Assembly: GCF_000429725.1 (NCBI RefSeq) | Contig: NZ_AUCK01000004.1 | Coordinates: forward strand, 1 to 64,000 | Length of the DNA stretch: 64,000 nucleotides | Source of the DNA: Alkalicoccus chagannorensis DSM 18086 | GTDB taxonomy: Bacteria; Bacillota; Bacilli; Bacillales; Salisediminibacteriaceae | Reading direction: 5' to 3' | In this document: positions 16,173 through 24,250 of the stretch, in pieces | Layout of the letters: every line of letters begins with the position of its first letter | Position numbering within the stretch: position 1 is the first letter of the stretch | The notes under the pieces: generated by a model | Seen by the model: only the letters and a program-made list of their open reading frames with translations | The model's database searches: none | What the model was told of the DNA's origin: nothing | Program-made: the position numbers and the translations under genes

Positions 16173-18646
16173 ACTTTATAATCAAATCCTTTCTCCGTCA
16201 TGATAGCCCGGACTGGTTCGGGAGCAGCTGTTTCAACCACGTCTTCCACCTCGGATGTATAGGCACCGGCATCGATGTTCTGCACGCGGTAGCCGGCCTG
16301 TTCCAGCGCCTCCATGTATTTCCCGGTTAATGGCAGGACCATATCTTCAAATCCATCCGTATCATTTTTCAGCTGGATGGACAAGTTTCTTTCCGAAGCC
16401 TGCAGCGCAATGCCGAGCGGGCCGAGCGAGGGCGTATCGATGTGGAAGAACAGGTTCATGTTCTCCCAGTCCATGCCTCCCTGCTTTCCTTTATTCTGCA
16501 TGTATACTTTCAGTTCTTCATTCTCCCCCCGGAGCTGCATCGGCAGCTGGAACTGCATCTGCTGGGCAGGATCCTGACGCTGCTGGAGCTGCCCGCCGTT
16601 CATCTGCTGCACGGTCTGCTGGGCCTGCTGCCGGCTTTCATCGTCTCCACCGCGGGAGAACTGCATCAGCATCGAGCGGACATCGCGCTGCTGCTGTTCG
16701 CTGATCTGCTTCCCCTGTGCGAGCATCTGAGCCAGATCTGCTTCCCGGGTCATACCGAGCATCCGCATTCCTTCCATGACCTGCCTGCCGGAATGGTCAT
16801 TATGCGTCAGCATTCTGGCTGCCGCATCATACTGCCGCTGGATCTGCTGCTGCGGCCGGGCGTCTTCCACACGGTTCTGCTCCATCGACATATGCTGAAT
16901 ACGCTGGTGGGAAGGACGATACTGCATCTGGTCAAGCGTTCTTGCTACCTCTCTTACGATCTGCTGGGCTTCAGACGTCCGACCCTGCTGCAGCATGTCC
17001 CGTGCCTCACCGAGCCTTGTCCCTGCTCCGAGCAGCTGACGCTCCTGCTTCATATCAGCGTAGAGAAGCCAGTCGCTTTTGGAAACTGCCCGATCCAGCT
17101 GCTGAATCGTGTTCTCCAGCATCGGACGGATCTGCACCTGCGTCTGCTGCTGCGTGCGTGACTGCTGCAGCAGCTGGTCCATTCTGCTCAGCTGCTGTAC
17201 GGTCGAACGCTGAAATTCACGGAAGGTATCCGTGGCCCGTGCCAGGCGTTCTGTCACTTCCGTGATCAAGACCTGTCTGGCGGAGGATCCAAGTGCTTCT
17301 TTCACCTCTGCAGCAGCCGCTGCTCTCGACGTGTTTTCTGCCTGCTGCTGTGTATTCATAAGTGGGCGTACCTGTTCCAGCGCGGATGCTGTTTCCCTGC
17401 GCGCCTGCAGCTCTCTGCCCTGGTCAAGCTGCTGCTCGATGACCGGCAGGCGCTGTTCCATCACTTCTCGGACCGGAGCCGGCTGATTCGGAAGTTCCTG
17501 CCGGATTTGATCCAGACTTTGTCTCAGGTCCGGCTGAAGCTGGACAGACTGCTGCCACTGCTGGACCAAGGAGCTGCCTGTCTGCTGTCCCCCGGCCGGA
17601 CGTCCTTGTACTGACGTCTCCGGAGAGCCGGATGCAGTGCTTCGGAGTGATTGTTCCAGACGGTCGATAACAGGAAGCGCCTGCTGTCTGCCTCCCTGCG
17701 CCTGTGCCTGCAGCATCTGCCGGAGGTGATCATTCACTGTGCGCTGTATTTCCGGGGTGGACTGCCGGCTTGATTCCTGTATCCCTTGAACGGCCTGCCT
17801 AAGTCCATTGCCCTGTTCCATCGCCGTCCGCAGCATCGAGGCTGCCTGCTGAATCGTCTGTCCGGATGCTGTCTGCCTTCCTGCAGCTGCCTGGACGGTC
17901 TGCAGCTCCCGCATCAGCCTTTCCTGACTTTCAGCCGGCTGTCTGCTGATCATGTCCCGGGCCTGCTGGATGGAAGCTTCCGCAGGTCTGCCCCGCTGCT
18001 GATCTGCACGGACCTGCTCGATCATACGGACAGCTTCCGCGTAGCTGTCACGGCTTCCTCCAGATGCGGTCTGCTGGATCCTGTCTGCTGTACTTTCACC
18101 GTGGACGGCGCGGTGCATGCTCTGCAGCTGAGCCTGAGACGGCTGGAGCTGTCTGTCTGCTGCCTGCTGCACCGTCTGCATGCGTTCCCGAACAGTCCCA
18201 GGTCCACGCTCCATGTACCGCTGGAGGTCCGCTGCTGTTCTCTCGTCCATTCTTACCCCGCGGTCCATAAAGGCTCTTGCTGCACGGACGGTTTCTCTGG
18301 ATGGCTGTTCAATCCCGAGACGGCGGAGTTCGCGCTGCACTTCGGCCTGACTTCTTCTCGCCTCTTCCGCACCGGATCTGCCACTGCCCGAACGATCCCC
18401 CTGTACTTCACGGACGTGCAGCGTTCCTTCCTTTGATCCTTTTACTTCCACTCTGGCGCTGTCACTGGAGGGGACCCCTCCTTCAAAACGGACACGCGTC
18501 TCCTGCCCCCGGATTTTCACTTTCGCTTCCTGGTCCGACAGGCGTTCCGAAACCTGCACGCGCACAGTTTCTCCTTCTCGTGGACGGCCGGCCTGCTCCC
18601 CGGCTCCTCTTGCAGCGTTTTGTGTCTGCGGCTGTTGAATATCCAT
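16169..18646 (-). CDS. Large Gln/Arg-rich FliK-like protein (YlqG-type)
   Basis: 825 residues. Residues about 1-650 are low-complexity, rich in Gln, Arg, Ser and Ala with repeated QQ.LQ and RQT blocks, likely extended helices. The last 130 residues (MNLFFHIDTPSLGPLGIALQASERNLSIQLKNDTDGF) resemble the FliK C-terminal domain that signals hook-length completion. Coupled by overlap to the FlhB-C homologue, which is the natural partner of a FliK C-domain. It could act as an alternative molecular ruler; the family is known mostly as uncharacterised ylqG. Confidence 0.65.
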   Translation of the reverse strand: MDIQQPQTQNAARGAGEQAGRPREGETVRVQVSERLSDQEAKVKIRGQETRVRFEGGVPSSDSARVEVKGSKEGTLHVREVQGDRSGSGRSGAEEARRSQAEVQRELRRLGIEQPSRETVRAARAFMDRGVRMDERTAADLQRYMERGPGTVRERMQTVQQAADRQLQPSQAQLQSMHRAVHGESTADRIQQTASGGSRDSYAEAVRMIEQVRADQQRGRPAEASIQQARDMISRQPAESQERLMRELQTVQAAAGRQTASGQTIQQAASMLRTAMEQGNGLRQAVQGIQESSRQSTPEIQRTVNDHLRQMLQAQAQGGRQQALPVIDRLEQSLRSTASGSPETSVQGRPAGGQQTGSSLVQQWQQSVQLQPDLRQSLDQIRQELPNQPAPVREVMEQRLPVIEQQLDQGRELQARRETASALEQVRPLMNTQQQAENTSRAAAAAEVKEALGSSARQVLITEVTERLARATDTFREFQRSTVQQLSRMDQLLQQSRTQQQTQVQIRPMLENTIQQLDRAVSKSDWLLYADMKQERQLLGAGTRLGEARDMLQQGRTSEAQQIVREVARTLDQMQYRPSHQRIQHMSMEQNRVEDARPQQQIQRQYDAAARMLTHNDHSGRQVMEGMRMLGMTREADLAQMLAQGKQISEQQQRDVRSMLMQFSRGGDDESRQQAQQTVQQMNGGQLQQRQDPAQQMQFQLPMQLRGENEELKVYMQNKGKQGGMDWENMNLFFHIDTPSLGPLGIALQASERNLSIQLKNDTDGFEDMVLPLTGKYMEALEQAGYRVQNIDAGAYTSEVEDVVETAAPEPVRAIMTEKGFDYKV

Positions 18647-18711
18647 GGCGGACAGACTCCTTTACGATCAAAATCTAGATGGCTATTATATCGGCATCAC
18701 CTCAGGCATTC

Positions 18712-19884
18712 TTAATCCCTGCCGCGGAAATAACGTCCCTTCTGCAGCGAACCACGGCCATAGTCCTCATTGATACGCTGGATGAGCGCATCTGTCTTCC
18801 ATTTTTCTGCATCTTTCTCCCAGTCAAATAAGTTGAGCTGCTCGTAGGCAGTCCCCTGTTCGACGGGATCGATGGCAGTAATGCCGACGAGTCTGACCGG
18901 CTCACCTGACCACGCCTCTTCCCACAGCTCCTTCGCTGCCTCAAATAGAGCGGACTGCTCCCTCAACGGTTTCTGCAGCCGTTTTGATCGTTGTATCGTT
19001 TGAAAGGACCGGTAGCGGATTGTTAATTGTATCCCTTCAGCATAGACGTTTTTCTTCCGGCACCTGTCCTCTACCAGTCCAGCCATATAGTGCATCGTTT
19101 CCGCTACATCCTGCCAGCTGACGGCATCTTCCGGAAGGGTTCTTGAATGACCAATGGATTTAAACTCATCGGCGGCATCCGGATCTACGGGCCGGTCATC
19201 TTTTCCATTTGCTCTTTCATGAAGCTTGAGGCCATTGCTCCCGAGCAGCTGCCTTAATACTTCCGATTCGGTCTGAGCAAGCAGACCGATAGTATCAATC
19301 CCGGCACTGCGCAGTTTTTCTCCCGTTTTCGCTCCGACTCCGTGCATTTCTTCGATCTCGAGCGGCCATAAATGAAGATGCAGCTCTCGACGTCTTAAAA
19401 CCGTAATCCCCTCCGGCTTTTTCATGTCGCTTGCCATTTTGGCCAGAAATTTATTTGGTGCAATACCGATACTGCAAGGAAGACCGAGCTGCTCTTTAAT
19501 GTCCTGCTGCATCTGTACAGCGAGCGTATACGGAGCCTCATGACCGGTTACATCGACATAACCTTCATCGATGGACACTTTTTCAACAAGCGGACTGCAG
19601 GATCGCAAATAATCGAAGAGCGCTTCGGACTTCTCCCGGTATCTGTCGAAGCGTGGTTCACGAACGAGCAGGTTTGGACAGGCTTTTTTCGCTTCCCAGA
19701 GGGGCTGCGGCGGCTTGACTCCAGCACGCCTCGCCTCGTAGCTTGCCGTAACGACAATGCCTTTTCGTTTCTTGGCACTGCCTGCAATCACGAGGGGTCT
19801 GCCCCGGACAGACGGATCATCTGCCGCTTCTACAGATGCATAATAACTGTTCATATCAACGTGAAACAGGACCCGCCCGCTCAT
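18712..19884 (-). CDS. dinB: DNA polymerase IV (Y-family)
   Basis: 390 residues. Palm catalytic motifs HVDMNSYYASVE near the N-terminus and SIDEGYVDVTG at about 105; HhH motif MHGVGAKTGEKLRSAGIDTIG in the thumb; little-finger domain; then QLNLFDW near residue 360, the beta-clamp binding peptide. Error-prone translesion synthesis. ATG 19884 follows AAAGGAGAGG. Equivalent to B. subtilis polYB (yqjW). Confidence 0.93.
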   Translation of the reverse strand: MSGRVLFHVDMNSYYASVEAADDPSVRGRPLVIAGSAKKRKGIVVTASYEARRAGVKPPQPLWEAKKACPNLLVREPRFDRYREKSEALFDYLRSCSPLVEKVSIDEGYVDVTGHEAPYTLAVQMQQDIKEQLGLPCSIGIAPNKFLAKMASDMKKPEGITVLRRRELHLHLWPLEIEEMHGVGAKTGEKLRSAGIDTIGLLAQTESEVLRQLLGSNGLKLHERANGKDDRPVDPDAADEFKSIGHSRTLPEDAVSWQDVAETMHYMAGLVEDRCRKKNVYAEGIQLTIRYRSFQTIQRSKRLQKPLREQSALFEAAKELWEEAWSGEPVRLVGITAIDPVEQGTAYEQLNLFDWEKDAEKWKTDALIQRINEDYGRGSLQKGRYFRGRD

Positions 19885-20016
19885 GTCAGCCTCTCCTTTC
19901 AAACGTATGTTCTTTCATTTTACCATCTCCGCTGCTACAAATCTCTAGAAGGATATGCAGCAGACGGAATCGTCAGTAAATAAAGAAAAGTCATATCTCC
20001 CTCCGGCCTTCTGTGA

Positions 20017-20022
20017 TATAAT
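20017..20022 (+). promoter_or_regulatory. -10 element TATAAT of the mini-protein gene
   Basis: TATAAT preceded by a TGTGA stretch, with no good -35; about 30 bp before the start. Confidence 0.4.
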
Positions 20023-20051
20023 GTTAATAACAATGAAAGGTGGTCATGCAG

Positions 20052-20246
20052 ATGAGAGAAGAACACGAAACATGCTACGTCCATGAGACTGTATTGAATC
20101 GTGTGCTGACCATCGTCTGTGAATATTCACAGCATGATAGACCTTCACCTACGATTACACAGCTGGCACAGCACGTGGGGTGTTCCGAGGAACTGATTCT
20201 CGAATCCCTTGAATTCGGCAGACCTGAAGTGAGACCGCTTCACTGA
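20052..20246 (+). CDS. Mini-protein resembling sigma-70 region 3
   Basis: 64 residues from ATG 20052, 8 nt after AAAGGTGG (closer ATG at 20046 and GTG at 20040 are alternatives). The stretch SPTITQLAQHVGCSEELILESLEFG matches the helix-turn-helix of sigma factor region 3 (SigB/SigF type: SP..EEIA..LG.SEEEVLEAME.G). No region 2 or 4 is present. It could be a small DNA-binding or RNA-polymerase-binding factor, but no family is recognised with certainty. Followed by its own terminator. Confidence 0.6.
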   Translation: MREEHETCYVHETVLNRVLTIVCEYSQHDRPSPTITQLAQHVGCSEELILESLEFGRPEVRPLH

Positions 20247-20279
20247 CCACAGCTTATTTTCAACCGGTGCCGCCAGCAC

Positions 20280-20314
20280 GTGAGGCCGTCTCTCTTCCCA
20301 GGAGACGGCCTCAC
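20280..20314 (+). terminator. Terminator after the mini-protein gene
   Basis: TGAGGCCGTCTC pairs with GAGACGGCCTCA around a 9-nt loop. Confidence 0.65.
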
Positions 20315-20397
20315 GCGTCGTTATGTACGGGAGAACAACAGTCTAAAATAAATGTTGGGGTAGAAGTTCAATTCCGTGGCATCTTTTCTTCCTTTTC

Positions 20398-20505
20398 AGG
20401 CGGACGCTTGCCAAGGGGCTGTCCCTACACTCTCCTCGCCTTGCGAGGAGGATGTTCGGACTGCGCTTATCCCTCTGGCGTCGCCGCCTTTCCCTACTGA
20501 AAAGG
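20398..20505. repeat. Dispersed hairpin repeat, copy 1
   Basis: GGCGGACGCTTGCC...GGGGCTGTCCCT...GGCGTCGCCGCCTTTCCCTACT with an extra internal hairpin CTCCTCGC/GCGAGGAG. The outer ends are complementary. A shorter relative lies at 26199-26255. Non-coding. Confidence 0.65.
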
Positions 20506-20608
20506 GTTCTTTTTGTTTTTCTTTTTAAAGAGAATCCTAAGTGCGCCATTTGAAAAACGTCTGAGCATTCCTGAGCCTGTTCAACAGGTGAATGAGAACC
20601 AGAACAAC

Positions 20609-20654
20609 AAGGCAGGGCCGCCTCACCAAGAATGTGAGTCGGCCCTGCCTTGTT
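20609..20654 (-). terminator. Terminator of the M20 peptidase gene
   Basis: AAGGCAGGGCCG pairs with CGGCCCTGCCTT, with an inner CTCAC/GTGAG stem; T-rich sequence follows on the minus strand. Confidence 0.75.
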
Positions 20655-20726
20655 TTATGTCCTCTCGTGTGTTCCCGCTGAGAAGATGATCCGCGCCTGT
20701 CAGGACGCTGCAATGATTCCGTTGCG

Positions 20727-21833
20727 TTATTCGCCTTTCATGATCGCTTCGACGAGCAGGGCCAATTTCTCCAGTTCCTCAATCGAGATCCGTTCCTCTG
20801 TTGTATGAATCTCTTCATAGCCTGTTCCGAGATTGATGGTCGGAATGCCGTGACCGGCGATGATATTCGCGTCACTGCCGCCGCCGCTGCTTTTCACTTG
20901 CGGGCTGCGTCCGATCTGCTCGACAGCTTTCTTCGCTCTTTGAACTACCTCATCCTCTTCTGCCTGTTTGTACCCTGGATAGACGACATGGATATCGATA
21001 TCCACGTCCGTTCCCGCTTCCGAGGCGGCCTGCTCCAGTGCTTGTCTCATCGCTTCCGTCTGAGCCGTCATTTTTTCTTTTACGAGCGAGCGTGCCTCTG
21101 CTTTCATTTCTACGCGGTCGCAGACAATGTTCGTCTGAGACCCTCCTTCGATCCGCCCGATGTTGGCCGTTGTCTCTTCGTCGATCCGACCAAGCGGCAT
21201 CGAAGCAATCGCTTTGGATGCAACTTCTATCGCGGAAATTCCTTTTTCCGGTGCAACACCGGCATGTGCTTTTTTCCCATGCACAACGGCATACAGTTTC
21301 GACTGATTCGGCGCTGAAGTAATCAAAGTACCAACGGGCCCATCGCTGTCAAGGGCGTACCCATAGGCAGCGTGAATCAACGAAGTATCCAGATGCCTTG
21401 CTCCTACCAGTCCGGACTCCTCCCCGGCCGTGATAATAAACTGCAGACCGCCAGTTTTGATGCCTTTTTCCTGAATCGTCCGGACGGCCTCCAGCATCGC
21501 TGCAATGCCGGCTTTATCATCTGCACCGAGTACCGTCGTCCCGTCCGAGTAGACAACACCATCACGCACTTCCGGCTTGACGTCAAGCCCGGGGACGACG
21601 GTATCCATGTGGGAAGTGAAATAGATAACCGGCCCATCCAGCTCTCCTTCCATCGTACAGATGAGATTCCCTGCGCCATGGCCGGTTTTTTCTGCAGAAT
21701 TGTCTTCAACGACATTCATGCCAAGGTTTTCAAATTTCGTTGTCAGCACATCGGCGATGCCGCGTTCATACTTCGTCTCCGAATCTATCTGCACGAGCTC
21801 CAGAAATTCCTGCAGCAGTCTGTCTTTATTCAT
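20727..21833 (-). CDS. M20 family metallopeptidase (PepT/YqjE-like)
   Basis: 368 residues, cytosolic di-zinc aminopeptidase-type hydrolase. Metal-site motifs in order: YFTSHMDTVVPG (His/Asp) near 80, VLGADDKAGIAAMLEA near 108, TAGEESGLVG near 140, ALDSDG near 170, and the late EEIHTTEE His. The lid domain between about 180 and 290 mediates dimerisation. Tripeptidase-like; substrate unproven. Lies downstream of the carboxyltransferase gene on the same strand, as yqjE follows yqjD in B. subtilis. Confidence 0.85.
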   Translation of the reverse strand: MNKDRLLQEFLELVQIDSETKYERGIADVLTTKFENLGMNVVEDNSAEKTGHGAGNLICTMEGELDGPVIYFTSHMDTVVPGLDVKPEVRDGVVYSDGTTVLGADDKAGIAAMLEAVRTIQEKGIKTGGLQFIITAGEESGLVGARHLDTSLIHAAYGYALDSDGPVGTLITSAPNQSKLYAVVHGKKAHAGVAPEKGISAIEVASKAIASMPLGRIDEETTANIGRIEGGSQTNIVCDRVEMKAEARSLVKEKMTAQTEAMRQALEQAASEAGTDVDIDIHVVYPGYKQAEEDEVVQRAKKAVEQIGRSPQVKSSGGGSDANIIAGHGIPTINLGTGYEEIHTTEERISIEELEKLALLVEAIMKGE

Positions 21834-21883
21834 CCGCTTCTCCTCCTGTCTTTCGTATCCGCGGGCTATTATACCACAGGAGG

Positions 21884-23431
21884 CTACAAAGGAATATTCC
21901 CGTGTTTTTTGGACGGTCTCGTCTCTTCTTTGTCTTCCAGCATATGAAGACTGTCCAGCAGCCGAATCCGCGTTTCCCTTGGATCAATCACGTCATCGAC
22001 CATCCCATTGGCTGCCGCAATGTAAGGGTTGGCGAACTTTTCTCTGTACAACTCAATTTTTTCTGCTCTCGTCTTCTCCGGATTGCTGCTTTCCTTAATC
22101 TCTTTTGCAAAGATAATATTGGCCGCACCGTGGGGCCCCATAACAGCTATTTCCGCATTCGGCCAGGCAAAAACAAGATCTGCCCCGATGGATTTACTAT
22201 TCAGCGCTACATAGGCACCACCGTATGCTTTTCTCGTGATCACCGTGATCTTTGGTACAGTTGCCTCGGAGTAAGCGTACAGGATTTTCGCTCCGTGGCG
22301 GATGATGCCGCCGTGTTCCTGCTGCACCCCCGGCAGGAAGCCGGTTACATCTTCAAATGTGACGATCGGTATTCCAAAGCTGTCGCAGAAACGGATAAAC
22401 CGGGCAATTTTATCGGAAGAATTAATGTCGAGTCCTCCAGCCATCACTTTCGGCTGATTCGCCACAATGCCGATCGAGCGCCCACCGAGTCTGGCAAAGC
22501 CGACGACGGCACTTTTAGCAAAACCTTGATGGACTTCCATGAAGGATCCTTCGTCCATGACCTGCTCCAGGACCCTGCGGACATCATAAGGGCGCGACGG
22601 ATCCATAGGAATATGATCCAGCAGATCAGGCAGAAAATCATCTTCTGCATCCTGTTCAAGCATAGGTGCTTGATCATTCACGTGGGCAGGGAGATAAGAA
22701 AGGAGCTGCCGGACCTGCTTCAGGATCTCCTCTTCCGAAGCGGCAGAAAAGTGGGCGTTGCCACTGATGGAACTGTGTACCGAAGCTCCGCCGAGCTCTT
22801 CTGATGTGATGCTTTCACCGGTTACTGTCTCAATGACTTTCGGTCCGGTAATAAACATTTGGCTCGTTTTCTCCACCATAAAGACGAAATCCGTGATAGC
22901 CGGCGAATACACGGCTCCTCCAGCGCATGGACCAAGGATGACAGAAATTTGAGGGATGACACCGGAATAGACAGCGTTTCTATAAAAGACGCTGCCATAC
23001 CCATCGAGAGACAGAACTCCTTCCTGAATTCTCGCTCCGCCGGAATCGTTCAAGCCGACAAACGGTGCTTTGCTTTTGACTGCAAGATCCATCACGGCAG
23101 CAATCTTTCTCGCGTGCATCTCTCCCAGTGCTCCGCCGTAAACCGTGAAGTCCTGGGCGAACAAAAAGATTTTACGGCCGTTGACCAGGCCGTAGCCGGT
23201 GACAACTCCCTCCCCGGGTGCCGAACCTTTCTCCATCCCCGGTTCATCAAAACGATGTTCGATGAAAGGCTGCAGTTCTGTGAACGTTCCCTCGTCCAGC
23301 AGCAGGTCAATCCGTTCTCTCGCCGTCAGTTTTCCTTTATCGTGCTGTCTGCGGCGCCGTTCGTCGCCGCCTCCCATTTCTACTTTCCGCCGTTTATCAT
23401 ACAGTTCGTTTAACTTATCATACATGTCCAT
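21884..23431 (-). CDS. Acyl-CoA carboxylase beta / methylmalonyl-CoA carboxyltransferase
   Basis: 515 residues with two crotonase-fold halves. N-terminal VYGGALGEMHARKIAAVMDLA and GLNDSGGARIQEG, oxyanion glycines in GPCAGGAVYSPA, and C-terminal FEDVTGFLPGVQQEHGGIIRHGAK plus RKAYGGAYVALNSK. The residue after GGAY is Val, as in MmdA/YqjD, whereas propionyl-CoA carboxylases usually have Asp. It moves carboxyl between biotin and propionyl/methylmalonyl-CoA; no biotin carboxylase or carrier gene is here. Overlaps the upstream fusion gene by 14 bp, so part of the mcm operon. Confidence 0.85.
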   Translation of the reverse strand: MDMYDKLNELYDKRRKVEMGGGDERRRRQHDKGKLTARERIDLLLDEGTFTELQPFIEHRFDEPGMEKGSAPGEGVVTGYGLVNGRKIFLFAQDFTVYGGALGEMHARKIAAVMDLAVKSKAPFVGLNDSGGARIQEGVLSLDGYGSVFYRNAVYSGVIPQISVILGPCAGGAVYSPAITDFVFMVEKTSQMFITGPKVIETVTGESITSEELGGASVHSSISGNAHFSAASEEEILKQVRQLLSYLPAHVNDQAPMLEQDAEDDFLPDLLDHIPMDPSRPYDVRRVLEQVMDEGSFMEVHQGFAKSAVVGFARLGGRSIGIVANQPKVMAGGLDINSSDKIARFIRFCDSFGIPIVTFEDVTGFLPGVQQEHGGIIRHGAKILYAYSEATVPKITVITRKAYGGAYVALNSKSIGADLVFAWPNAEIAVMGPHGAANIIFAKEIKESSNPEKTRAEKIELYREKFANPYIAAANGMVDDVIDPRETRIRLLDSLHMLEDKEETRPSKKHGNIPL

Positions 23432-24239
23432 GCTGATCCGCCTCCGTCAGTTCTACAAGTGTTCCCGAAGCAGCAGATGGATGCAGAAAAGCAATCGGGT
23501 GTCCTTTTGCACCTGGTTTCGGTTCCTCATCCAGCATCTGCACACCGCGGGTTTTCAATTCCTGGATCCGGTCTTTGATGCCGGTCGTCTGAAAAGCAAG
23601 ATGGTGCAGTCCCGGCCCGCGCTTGTCCAGGAAACGCTGGACCGGACTGTTCTCACCAAGCGGCTCGAGCACTTCGAGCGTCACGTTGACGGCCGGCAGA
23701 AAAGCAACCCGGACTCCTTGTTCCGGCACTTCAACGACTTGTTCCACCCGGAGTCCGAAATGGGTACGGTAGAAATCAGCTGTCTCCTCGATCGAGTACG
23801 CTGCAATGCCGATGTGATCGACGGCAGCCGCTTCTTTCACCACTGTTTCTCCTGCGATTTTTCGTTCAATGTAATGAACGATATCCGCCGTGGGAGTACC
23901 TGGTGTGAATATTTTAGCAATCCCTTCTTCTTCCAGCCGCTGAATATCCTGCACCGGGATGACTCCGCCGCCAATGACGAGCATATCCGATGCTTCCGCT
24001 TTCTCCAGCTCTTTCATCACTTCCGGGAACAGAACATTGTGTGCTCCGGACAGGCTCGACAGTCCGATCACATCCACATCTTCCTGCACAGCAGCCCGGA
24101 CAATCTGGGCCGGTGACTGCCGCAGACCCGTGTAGATGACTTCCATCCCTGCATCCCGCAGTGCCTGGCTGATCACCAGTGCCCCGCGGTCATGGCCGTC
24201 AAGACCGGGTTTGGCAATAAGTACTCTGATAGCTGACAT
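23418..24239 (-). CDS. Fusion: methylmalonyl-CoA mutase B12-binding subunit + methylmalonyl-CoA epimerase
   Basis: 273 residues. Residues 1-130 are a cobalamin-binding domain with the DxHxxG signature (KPGLDGHDRGA, lower-axial His), GLSSLSGAH and VIGGGVIP. A linker (about 131-142) leads to a complete VOC-fold epimerase: VDHIGIA (metal His), GVRVAFLP, GLHHLAFQT (metal His) and LVELTE (catalytic Glu). The two steps, epimerisation of methylmalonyl-CoA and B12-dependent rearrangement to succinyl-CoA, are consecutive. In most bacteria they are separate genes. Lies 11 bp after the mutase large-subunit gene. The reading frame is continuous with no sign of frameshift. Confidence 0.87.
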   Translation of the reverse strand: MSAIRVLIAKPGLDGHDRGALVISQALRDAGMEVIYTGLRQSPAQIVRAAVQEDVDVIGLSSLSGAHNVLFPEVMKELEKAEASDMLVIGGGVIPVQDIQRLEEEGIAKIFTPGTPTADIVHYIERKIAGETVVKEAAAVDHIGIAAYSIEETADFYRTHFGLRVEQVVEVPEQGVRVAFLPAVNVTLEVLEPLGENSPVQRFLDKRGPGLHHLAFQTTGIKDRIQELKTRGVQMLDEEPKPGAKGHPIAFLHPSAASGTLVELTEADQHGHV

Positions 24240-24250
24240 TCTTTTTCCCC

